Origin: Callipepla californica brunnescens
Taxonomy: Eukaryota > Chordata > Aves > Galliformes > Odontophoridae
Reading direction: 5' to 3'
DNA length: 64,000 bases
Assembly: GCA_023055505.1 (NCBI GenBank)
Contig: JALIRH010000004.1
Coordinates: 11,155,368-11,219,367 of the forward strand
Part shown: positions 35,051 through 47,100 of the stretch, piece after piece
Numbering within the stretch: position 1 is the stretch's first letter
Layout: every line of letters begins with the position of its first letter
Made by a program: the position numbers and the translations under genes
The notes under the pieces: generated by a model
Told to the model about the DNA's origin: nothing
Databases searched by the model: none
The model's input: the letters and a program-made list of their open reading frames with translations, nothing else

Positions 35051-35968
35051 CAGAGGTAAAGAGTTCAGAGTGGAAAAAATGACAAATCCTAGGGGTTTCA
35101 TTGCTGCTGGGCTGCATAAATTTTCATCCCAAAGATTTTTCCCTATAGTATCACCATGTGTGTCAGCCAAGACTCAACCAAGTCTGGAATTAGGATCCAA
35201 GAATGTACCAATTTTACTGGCTCCCTCAGAGTCCTTGTTTAACCAATGCTCTAAGCCAGAATGATCATTTTGCTTTTCAGTACACCTGCATGTCCTTCTA
35301 TCTGGGGCATGAGAGTGTCTTTTTGTGCCCCCCTTCAAAACTCCACACACCTTCAGAGCTGCAGTGGAATTGGTGAGTAGGAGATGATCTCTGTACCTCA
35401 TCTTTTCTTCCAAGTCCTCTGTTTGTAGTGCAGAAGTTCTTATGTTCATTGTAACAAGGAAAGCTGAGTGGAAGGCAATGACTCTATTCCAAAGGTACCA
35501 TTGATTCATAGACTTCTATGATATATGGTGCACGTTTCCACTGTTTATTCACTACAGAAACTCTCAGCTGACTTCTCAGGAGCAGAACTGAGGATATTTG
35601 TTTAGAAATGCATATTACAAGTACTAGATAACTCAGCATAGGAAGCTTATACATGGCTCATCACTACGCAAATACAGAAACCAGTCAATGAATAAAGAAA
35701 CTTTGAAAAAAGCAGTGAAATTGAGAGGTATTTTTTGCCTGGTGCTGTAACAAATAGGATACTCTAGGGAGCAATGATGGGAGAAATATTTAAGATGTTA
35801 TTCAATTGTGTATAACAACTACTATACTCCAGGCATAATTTGTAGTTCATTATTATTTAAGTGCATTGTTGGGGGCACTGAGCTAATTCAAAGTCCTATG
35901 CAATTTTCAATGACTTCAAATAAGGAATCATTACATTAAGCATCAAACCAAACACAAGAGGAGTATCT

Positions 35969-35998
35969 AAAACAAAACAAAACAAAACAATAAAAACA
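35969..35998. repeat. (AAAAC)n microsatellite
   Basis: About five AAAAC-type units followed by an A-rich tail. Confidence 0.85.
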
Positions 35999-36272
35999 AC
36001 CACTAACTGATTAGAGGAGACCCTGGCATGAACTTAAGTGTTTGCAGTTGCTTGTACCAGTCCATAATCTGACTCGAGCACATGCTCAGAATTGCTTCCT
36101 GGCCATGTTTACTCAGGCACAATTACAAAACATTCCTCCCTGATATAGCAATCCAGCTCCTGCTGGCCTTATTCACTTGTAACACATCTGAACCAAAAAT
36201 ACCTGGAAAGACGAAAAAAAAATTCAGATAACTTCATATCTATTGGAATCTGATCCTTCCATTCTTATCCAT

Positions 36273-36278
36273 TTTATT
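36273..36278 (-). terminator. Candidate polyadenylation signal AATAAA for the FADS1-like gene
   Basis: The minus strand reads AATAAA about 95 bases after the TAG stop, which would give a very short 3'UTR. Other AATAAA-like signals further downstream could also be used. Confidence 0.4.
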
Positions 36279-36371
36279 CTTCCTTAGAGTCCTTCATTGT
36301 CACTGCTCTTAGTTTTTCTGGGGATGCAAAGATATAGCATGTTGTGAATGGTGCCATCAACCCTTGTCTTC

Positions 36372-36423
36372 CTATTTGTGAAGGTAGGCATCAAGCCAGA
36401 GCTCTCCTGAATTCTTCAAAGAG
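36372..36423 (-). CDS. FADS1-like exon 12, residues 435-451 and stop
   Basis: A CT-rich tract and CAG acceptor (36426-36424) are followed by a 52-nt coding part: [17 protein letters not shown] and TAG at 36374-36372. The ending LWLDAYLH is diagnostic of FADS proteins. This exon is too short to show as a long open frame. Confidence 0.95.
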
Positions 36424-39400
36424 CTGAGAGAGAGAGAAAGAGCACATTATGTCAAGTTGCTTAGGGAGAGTGTTTCTGGAGACAATGAGAAGAAGGGTTT
36501 CCACTTGTTCTCGTAAAAATGAACAAGTCAGACTTTATTTTAGAACTCCCACCTCTCCTACATCCTTCTGCACTTTTGCCTCCAGTGCGTTAACTGTTAC
36601 TTACTGGACAATGTCTGCAAAGGCGGTGAGCAACGGCTTACATTGGTACTCAATGCCATGTTTGGCACACAAGGACTTCACCAGTGGAGCCACCTTCCAG
36701 TAGTTGTGTCTTGGCATTGTGGGGAATAAGCTGTGAATAGGAGACAAGTTCTTTTCCAGTGTCCCATTAGAAATTTTACCTTTAACAAATTCCTGCTCAC
36801 TATTACTTCCTAGGAATCTCATAGCCCACACAAAACAAGACTTTTTGCAGCTCTTGTCTTTCCCTGTGACGTGCTTTTAGCACAAGGAATGCAATATTTT
36901 CCTACTTCACCTCTTCCTTGTTTTTCCACTGTTGTCTCTAACACCTCTGCAACAAGGTTTCTTCAGATTAAGTGATACTGTAAACAAGAAGAATCCACTT
37001 TTCGCCCCGTTTCTCCAGAAGTAATTGTGTTTACAGCTGGTCAGAACAGGAATGGAGATGATTCCCCAACCTTCAGTTGCCTATCTCAGTCTTGGGAATG
37101 ATAGTGTTAGTAGTTAGCATAGGTAGACCTAAACTACTGCATCAGATTAAAAACAGATTGCCTTGGAACATACATTTTCACAAACATTTAAGCTACAGTT
37201 TTGGATAGACCCTGTTGCTACTGAATTATTACACAGATCGCATCCATACTAAATTTTCACCGGTAATTCTCATCTTCCTGTGCTGCCAGTGAAGGTTCTG
37301 AATTAATACTATGATTATCTTCATAATTTTCGGTCTCTAGGGCAAATTCACTGGTGCCTACAACTATTTGTAGGATTCAGAGCAAAGAATAGGAGGGAAA
37401 AACAGAAGAAAGAACAATCTGTTAGTGTATGTACTCACTGATGTTCAATCTGAAAGTTCAGATGCCCAGTAAACCAGTCATTAAACAGAGACTGCTCTAC
37501 ATTACACGTTGCCTGGAGCTGGGAAAGGGAAAAAGAAAAGCTAAATTCAGTACAGATTGATGACTGCAGACTTTCATTTGTCTCATAGCATGCTATACTG
37601 TGTTATTCTGATCTATTGTTTTCTTTCAGCCTAAGCTGAGCTACACTCAGCGCATGAATTGTATTCCTCCTTCAGCTTTGTGGACCAGCAGTATTATGTA
37701 GACTGGCTAAAATGGACTGTGGTAAAACCAGGAACTCTACCACTTCCCCAGGTAGCCTGCTGTAGTACTTAACCACCCTTTCCACGAAGAAAATCTTCCT
37801 TCTATCCAATCTAAGCGAGCCCCAGGTGCAAGAAGAGGCTGTTTCCTCATGCCCTATCACTTGTCACCTGAGAAAAGAGACCGATACCCACCTCACTACA
37901 TTCCCCTTTCAAGTAGTTTGAGAGACTGATAAGTTCTCCCCTCAACCTCTTTTTCTCCATACTAAACAAGCCCAGTTCCCTTGGCTGCTCCTCATATGCT
38001 GTTTCCTCGTCCCTTCATCAACTAAATTACTCTTCTGAGCATGTTCCAGAAACTCAGTATCTTACTTGTAATAATCCTATTACTCTTCACTTCCCAGTTG
38101 CAAGCAGGTATCACCCTTAATGCAATACAGCAGTTTCTTGCTGTTGGAATTTGCATCAGCATGGCCACAACTGAATATATGTTTTACCTGGGTAGACACC
38201 CAGTCCAGATTCTTGTCGTAATAAATATCCATTGGGATATGGTTCATCTGTGAAACCCAGACAAACCAACTGCTCTCCAGCATCCTGTGCAAGCAGACAA
38301 GAGGTTAGAATTCAGTAACAGATAAGGAAGTCAGTGATGAGCCACCAAAGTGACAGCATAGGTCAGACTTGGAGATACATGTTAGAACACCAGACTTTCC
38401 TATCCAGCACCTGGACAAAACTCATTAAGTAATTATGGATTTCATAAGGAATTATGAAACTTCCACGTGAAACTAGAAACAGAATCAATTTCCAAAGCAC
38501 TGAACAGTATGTAAGGTATTTCTCAATTTGGTGATCATTCAGTAAAGACTCTTTGCTTTCACAGCTATTGTGGCAACACAAAACTGGAATTAACAATTAA
38601 GCAGTTTTAGCTTAAGCTCAAATAAAAAGACAAACAGAAGAGAATATGCAAGAATAAGGAACATGCAGAGAAAGATGGGCAGACAGATGAAAAGAACACA
38701 CAAATGAAGACTGAAGAAATTTCTGAAGAGATACTACCTGAATATAAAGTAATATGCCAGGAGACTCTTCATTTCCAATAATAATCCATAAGTAAAAAAG
38801 AATCTGACATAGAAGGTCAGCATACAGGCCAAGTCCTCCCAAAATCAAAGACAACAAAAGAGAAAATCATTATATATTGCATTCCTTAAATCCTTTTCTA
38901 AGCATCACATGTAAAAGATAAATTTCTACATTTAATTTCTATAGGATTTTGTTGTGTGTGGTCGTTTGTTTGGTTTTTTTTCCCCCTAAATTGATTAATC
39001 TAAGGAAATCCAAACTAAGAGAAGCTAACAGTTTCTTTACACAGCTTGCTATAATAGAATGAGTGGATTAATTTATTAGCAAATAGCTAAGCGTTCAGAA
39101 ACACAGCTTTAAGATTTGTATCAAATCATGGACCATAGCCCCTCCAGTGAGCAGTGTGTTACAGACTATTTCGCTTTGCCTAAAAGTTGCTCTGTTTCTT
39201 CTCATAACACATGCAAGAGAAAGAAGAAAGAAGCACAAGCACTAGCTACATGGCATGGGAAACAGCTCTAAATGCATTCATACTGCTGACAAATCGAGGA
39301 TAACAGTTCCTATAAATCCACATTCCTCTGTTTCTGACTGCTATGGACATACACTTAATGATTTTGCAAGAGAGGCAAAGCAGTGCAAACCAAATAGCCT

Positions 39401-41101
39401 GTTGCACATGCCTTTATCACCAAAGTGGGGAACCATGTGTTTAGCAGAATGTATTCAGAGCCACTTAAAATTCTGCACTCAATTGACTGCAGTATTATGC
39501 CCAGTCCAAAAGCATACTTTGTCATGCCTGAGCTGAGGAGAAAGACTGGAAGCCCACAGCTAATCCCTTGGTTGCACAAGCAGCAGTACTTACCACCCAG
39601 TACCTCTTCGTGTACGCAATATAAAATGTGTGGCACTTGAAGTAGGTGGGAAACAGGAGTGGAGGAAGAGCTGTAATAGAGAATACATCATTGCTGACAA
39701 ATTGTGTTGCTTTGCAACAAGAATAAGACTTCATTAAGATGAGAGAAGGGTGCAGAAATGAAAACCTGGAGATCAGGGCACTGACAGTGGAGAAGTGAGA
39801 ATCTCTGAATCTTTCCTTTGTTCTGCTTGTGCACTTTAATAAGCATATATTATATAGCTGATGCAAACAGTCCTTAGAACCCTTACCTCACTCTCCCAGG
39901 TAACTTCCCTAAATAGTCAGCGAAGATTATTTCTCCTCTTCTATGTTCAGATAGGTTTTGATTTATTTTTTCCAAGCAGTACAATTTTAACATGACCTAA
40001 GATATATATATATATATCCCAAAACAGATGTAAGCCAGTTGGTTATGAATATATTCATTTGATTCGATATTTCAATCAAGAAGTCTTCAGAAACCTGATC
40101 TCACATAGAATCATTCAGGCTGGCACATCAGGAGTTCAGAGCATCAGCTATGATGTCAGAGCAGGTTACTCAGGATTATATACAGTCAGGTCTTCAGCCC
40201 GTTCAAGAATCAGACATAGACTGATTATGTCCTTTGCTGCAGCCTACCTTAGCTCTGCTCAAGACTTGCAGATCAGAAGTAAGATCTATAAGCCACGGGA
40301 AAGTAAAAAATACTCACTGATGAAGAAGTATTTGTGCTGGTGATTGTATGGCATGTATTTTTTCTTTTTGATCCCAAGCTGTGAAAATAAACAATAAAAT
40401 ACTGAGTGGAAATTAAGCCACTTGTATGGTTAACTTGCCATTTTCCAGTCCCTCTTCAAGAAGTGCTACTCTGGCACACTTCCCACAGCCCTCATTACTA
40501 CTGTCTTCCTCTTGTGTACCTGCCCTATTATTTACAAACCTAAAGTGCCTTTTCTACAAATCCCCATTCCAGTGAACTTCTTTAATGCTTTATGGCTCTG
40601 TGAAGCCCTTCAGGGATAAGCAGTTAAGTAACCCTGAGACTTCTCAATTGGAGAAATGAGAAATGCAATTGCTGAGAAGTAGTTCTAAATACACTTATGA
40701 CAAACCTAAACGGAGGTAACAGCACATAGGGAGAACTAAGAACTTATACTGATACATGACAGGAAATAAAACAGCTGTCACAGATATCACCATAGTCTGT
40801 GCAAAAGGGGAATAACGTAGTAAAATTATACTGGAATGTTTTATCCACTAAAAGATGGTGTGATTCATAAGCGTAAGAGTTATGATAAAAACTGAGTGAA
40901 TTAAGGTGAATTTCAACTGTTTCATTTCCTTGCTTTTGCACTCCTGCTACATTCATAATTAATTTAGTGCAACCTTAGATACTTCAAGTCTACATTGTAC
41001 TATTAGTCAAAACATAGCCACATTTTCCCTTTGTTTACATTTTCTACTTTCTTATTTGATTCCATATACTTAAGTGACAGTTTCATGTTGCCAAAAGTCT
41101 T

Positions 41102-41134
<33 letters not shown>

Positions 41135-44100
41135 TCACTAATCACAGCTATTTCAGCAGGGCCTCAAAAAGCAACAAAGTCGTGCAGTAAAGAGTTGCAC
41201 CATTGTCTTAGGTTATTGCTTCTGGCAATGGCCCATCAGCACAAGCTGAGAACATCTTATGTGGACAAATAACATCTGCCCTAACGAGTCCTAGAGAGCT
41301 ACAAGAAAAGCTATTGGTTCTTTAGCCCTAATGTGCCAGCTGTATGTCACATAAGACAAGCATGCCAAAGCAGTCTGTATCACTAAGCCTCAGACATTAG
41401 CATCAAGTAATCCATGCAGGCATGCTTGATATTAATCATCACAGATTTCTAATAATCATTAATTGCTGGAATATTATAAAACCTACTAAGTCATTACGTT
41501 GCTATAACCATTTTTCCTTCTGGGAAATACATATGATGCAAATGCATTTGTCTAGTTTGTTTAAAATGACTTATCAATAGTTTAAGCAATTTTCAATGAA
41601 CTTAATAAAAATTGCGACCTGCTCACAAAGGCTGAAGGAGACAGAAAACAACATTTCCTCAGAAACCACGACCACATCTTAGTTTTAGATATTTTTGATA
41701 TAGCGTGCTTTTGGTCGGTTCTTCCCAGTTCCTAGTACGTGGCTACATGTGCATGCACACACAGATGTACTGACCTCCACAGAGAATTTCTTCCCCAGAG
41801 TAAACAAGAAAGGGTGCATGTCAATGTCAGGATCTTTCCGGAAGCAGTTGGGTTTGGAATGGTGTCGAGAATGTAAAAGTGTCCACCATTTGGCTGATGC
41901 CCCCTGTTTATGTGAAGAACAGAGTATAATAGCTACAATGTCCTCGGTACCAATTTTCTCCAATTCCCCTTCTTCACCCAGTGCTGAACGCTTAATTCCA
42001 CAGAGGCTTCAGAGCACACACTTTTGAAGGAAGGCCATCAAATCTAGCAAGATTTTCCATGGTCAGTTACTTACGATCAAATGGCACATCACGAACTTGT
42101 GTAGCAAGTGGTTCCATTTTGTCATCCTGAAGACTGAAAGATGCCCTAAATCATGTTGTAACCATGAAGCCTGGACCTGAAAGAGGAAAAGGAAAGTTTT
42201 GGAGTGGCACAAAAGTATAAAGACCAGAACAATGAAATAGCTATTCTTTACTTTGGGATATCAATGTTTATTCTTTGGACACTTCTCCAAAGCCACGGTC
42301 AGAAAGGAACTATGGAATGATGCCTTGAGTAATCTGATCTAAGAAAAGGTGTCCCTGCTCATGGCAGAGGGTCTGGAAGTGGATGATCTTTAAGGTTTCT
42401 CCCAGTCCAAACCATTCCATAATTCTGTGAATATATCTTTACCAAAAAATATCACAGGTTAAGCATACTGGGAGCTCCCCACATGCAGAATTTCTTCTTT
42501 TCATGTTCTGTAAACATGGGCCATTTGGAAGATGTCTGCTAAAACCAAGAAGAGCTACGCCAAGTAAGGTAACAGAACTGAATACTGCAATAGTATATGT
42601 GTCAAAGTTGATAGAACTGCATGTGTTCATGCTCTGGACTCTGTTGCTTACCTGGGAAATGGTCAGCACCAGGAGAGAGACAATAAAGGGCATGAAGGAT
42701 GTCCCAAAGTAAAAGAGAATGAGCCAAGCAGCGGTATCCAATAGGAGGATGTGAGCAAGGTGCAGGAAGAAGAAGAGTTTATTCGGCTTCAGAAGTCCCA
42801 TTTTCTCAATGTAGCCACGCAATTCACGGAAATCTTTTACCAGCATTTTCTAGGGGAAGCACAAGAGTTAAAATTTTCTTGCTCTTTGAGTATAGCACTG
42901 CAACCTCAAAAGACTACGTGTTTGGTGCTTCATCCATCATCTCTCTGGGAGGTAACAGGACTTATTCAAGAGATGTCCAAAACTGTAATACCTTCTGGAC
43001 GTTACAGGTTCCCAATCACCAGCACTACTCAGACATTGCCAGGAAATAGGGAAGGGATGTAGATGATGTTGACATCTAACACCTCTCCCCAGAGTATCAA
43101 ACAGGAGGGAAAATGTGTGTGTATGTGTCAAGTACCCTGTGGAAGGCATACTAAATCCATATGAATACAGCATACTGTACTTGTGGAAGGCCATTTGGAT
43201 GAAATTTCTCCTCTTCTTCCACTACCACTTCCAATAGATCAAGGTATGCTTTCACTTTACTGTTCCCAAAATTAATAGGGGAAGGCCAAATATCTGTAAA
43301 AAAAATGGCACTCACAGCCCAGCTGGCTTTGTACTGTCAACCACTGAGTATTGATTATGGAACAAATGACTACAGCACAGGTGATCGACCAACCTATATT
43401 TCTTTTTGTCAGTTCAGCAAATACACTTCAAACTTAATTTCTGCTTCAGTGAAGTCCAACCCAAAGAACCCTGACAACCTAGCTTACAAGCAGTAAGGCA
43501 CATGAATGCTCTATTGCAGGCTAGCTGTAGGAAATAGGCAAAGCATGGCCACAATCATGGACCAAAGGGATAGGACGTAGACTTGGACAAAGGGGGCAAT
43601 GGTGTCCATACAACCCCAAGGACAATTGTACTCCAAGACTACTCATGTTTTATTGTCTGCACCTCTTCCTTTCTTTGAAATGCAAGATTGGTTACTTTAA
43701 CACCACCATCAGCACTGCTTCTGTGGATTATTATACATTTTGGACTACTACTGAAGGCTGTGTAAGAATTAAGTTTCACAGTCTGTACTGTAAAGGCTAA
43801 TGCACTATCTGCATTCTCTCCTTACAGATACATACAGCAGAAGGGAATACAGTCTGAAATCTCACTATCAATTGACAAGAATTACTGAGTTGTTAGTTAG
43901 TTCTTTCTCAAATGTAGAGAAAGAAGGTGATAACTAATATTCATGAGAGCCAAGGCTCTAACTTATCTAGTTGCTGTGATAAGAAAAAAAAAACTTAGGA
44001 ATGACATTCTCAGCCACCTAGCATGGATTTAGACCAATGCTCATGTGTTATTTATAAATAACAAAAATTTATTAAGAACCTGGGTCCCTTTGCTTTAGAA

Positions 44101-47100
44101 GCTACACTGATAAAGAAAAATAAGTTCTAATCTCAGAATATTTGTCTTTGATTTATGAGGATGGACTTACATTTTTAGTGGGCTCAATACTGGGTTGATC
44201 TGGTGCCAGCTCTCCTATCTGCAGTGGCTTCAAGTACTTGCTCACCAGCAGCTTGTCGACATGGAATGCTACAAAAGCATCCTACAAATGCAGAAGAGTT
44301 GAGGAAGAGATAAGGAAGAACACTGTTACTACCTTCAATCCGATGTGCATGCTAAAACATTCATTTGGAGCAACTGCAGTGACAAAGACTGCTGGTTTAC
44401 CTTTCTACTCCTTTTTTTGACTTTCCATCCCCACCCCCACCCCCCATCACCTTTGCCCTGCATGCTCTTAAAATGGGATTTTTTTTCAACTGGCATACTG
44501 AGGATGTCTGATTTTCATGACTGCAATTACTCAGTAATTATGAATGTGCAAGCTGTGGTGGCTCTTGTTCACAGGCATGAGAGATTTTAATCTTTCCGAA
44601 ATACATTTTTCTCAGAGGCTGCATTCTTACTTTTCCCCAAGTAGACATATAAGAACACCAAGAGTTCTGACATATAAATGCTAAGTAGTCATGGAAAACT
44701 AAACTACAAGTAATACGAGTTCTGCAGGAGGAGTTGATAGCAATGTGAAGTCTGCTTCAGGAGACAAATCAGAACAACATTCCAACCAGCACTGAGTAGA
44801 AAATTCCACTCCCAGATTAACTAACACAGCATGGATTTCAACAAAGACCAAGTAATATAGGCAACTTTTTCCTAATACTTTGAGATACTCATACAGAAAT
44901 GAATGTGAGGATGCAATTCACATGAACAGGCCTGGTTAGGTGTTAACTGATCTCTCACAAAGATATAAGCATGAAAAAATAGTGGTGTGATGGCTTCCAG
45001 GCAGGGCTGTGGAGAAAAGTGCAGAAAAGCAGGAGGAGACAACTCCATTAACAGAGCATGTACGGAGTAGCAGCTGGAGCCCTGAAGGGAATAGGAGTGC
45101 ACACCTGGATGCGCTACAGCTGAGACTGAGCTGGAAATGCGGTCTGTAGGAGCAAAACTCCTTCACCTGTGGAAAATTGCTTTTGTACATTCAAACAAAG
45201 GGCATCATCTTACTGCTTTGCTGGCATGCTTTAACCATCTTTCATCTGAACCAATTTCTGCTAGTCTAGCCCATACCAAAATTAGTGCTTTGCCACATTC
45301 CAGACCCAGATTGCTACAGAATCTGTCCTATATTCCAAAACTGTATAGGTCTTGTTCAACAGATTTTGAGTCCTGTGTGCAACACACTAAGTACTGAGTG
45401 CATAATCACTATCACAGGTGAATCTATGCCAGCAGTTCCCACAGTGAAATTCAGCAATATATCACAGTCCTAATGACAAACAATAAGCAAGCAGCTTCTC
45501 TGCAAAATCATCTACAGGAAGGAACACTTTTTCATGTTGTTGCTCTAGCAGACATTTTTACAGTTGCCAAAATGCAAACAAGTTTAACTAAACTGCAATC
45601 CAGAAGAAAAAAATCCAGTCTTGATAAAATTGTTCCTGTTTTCTTTGTCACCTAATCCCCCTATTCTATCCGTTGTGAGAAAGAAAATAAGCAATAAAAA
45701 GGAGTCTACTTCCCAGTTCCATGCAGCGTGACCCTTGCTAATAATCACACTCATTTTCCACTCCTCAGATTCCTCTTCTTACTGAAGAATGCACATCCAA
45801 AAGATTTAACAATTGACCTATTCCAGGATGCACAGAGCTCACTAAAGTCTTCTGAATTTTTATTAACAAATGCCTCTTCCACTACTACCTGTGCCTCCCA
45901 TATTAAATTAGAAGTCTATGGGATTCATACTGTCTCACGAAACTGCACTGAGTACTGAAGAGGAGTTTCTTACTCTATCTGCAATGTTCAAGTTGTCATC
46001 CACTGTGACAATAATTAAGTTTTCTTTAAACAGTGAAGGTTAGGTTCACATGAAATCAGGCTGCACATAGAGCAAGGAGTCAATGCCACTAACTTGCTTT
46101 GCTTCTGTTACAGGTTGCCTAAGGCCAGCATGGTTTTCTCTGTACTTTATTACATGACTGCACCATAGACATTCTTCTACCAAATAATCCAGCCAGGCAT
46201 TTTCCTATTATGGTGAACAGCCTATTTTACAAGCACAACTGTGAAGACAGTTGAGTTGAGGTCACACAAAACTGGCAGAAGGGTTTATCAGGGCTTATCA
46301 TTTGAACATGATATCCATTAATAAGATGCAACTCAGGTCCTAGAAACAAATAGTCTGTATTTTTCAGGTTCATCCATTATCCAGGCTATTCCAGCAGCCT
46401 GATTTGAAAGAAATCTGACAGTACTAACTAAAACAAAGGAATGATGGAAAACATAGAATGCAATGTGTTACTAATTTTCGTGAGCCTCAAGCATCCCATA
46501 CATTTGGGAGATCCAGGAACTATCTGTCTTTCGTTGCTCTTTCAAAACACAGAGTAAGGAAGCAATCTTATTTGTCACATCTTAGTGATAAATCAACATG
46601 TACACTATTTTCAACATCTGCATATGCCAGAAGTCAAGAACTCAAGGGAACTTGCTTAATGTTTTGATGTGCGTTCCCACAGATTCCCACAGCATCAAGA
46701 CAGACAAGAATGGTGCTGAGAAGATGTTTTCTTTGTGCACAGGCTAACATGCCAATTGTTTTTTAGCAGATTCTTTCAATTTTGTTCATCCAAAGGATCA
46801 GAATGCCCACAGGCAAATAACTATAGAAACTTTTCTGGAGTGCTGCTCGTGAAAGTGTGCTCTGCCTTTTTTTCTCTACAAATCTGTGGGATGACACTTA
46901 GGAGAGGATACCCTTCCTATTAGTAAAGAGAGCAATTTTACAGTAGTTGCCTTATGGCTTTTAAGGTACCCGAGACATCTTCCTCTCTTTACCCATGCTG
47001 TGAACCACTGCAGTTATAGTGGCTGTTAAGTAATATCAAGAGATAAGACCAGTCCTGAGGACATTGATGGGATAAACAGTTACAGCCTGTTTGTGCCAAG

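Larger units (their letters stand above)
21191..36271. other. Intergenic region between CPT1A promoter and the FADS1-like gene
   Basis: About 15 kb without a recognisable exon on either strand. It is mostly AT-rich unique sequence with old CR1 fragments, an ERV-L-like remnant and a degenerate CCCTAA-like block, listed separately. The FADS1-like 3'UTR would occupy the far right end. A bird-specific non-coding RNA cannot be excluded from sequence alone. Confidence 0.6.
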
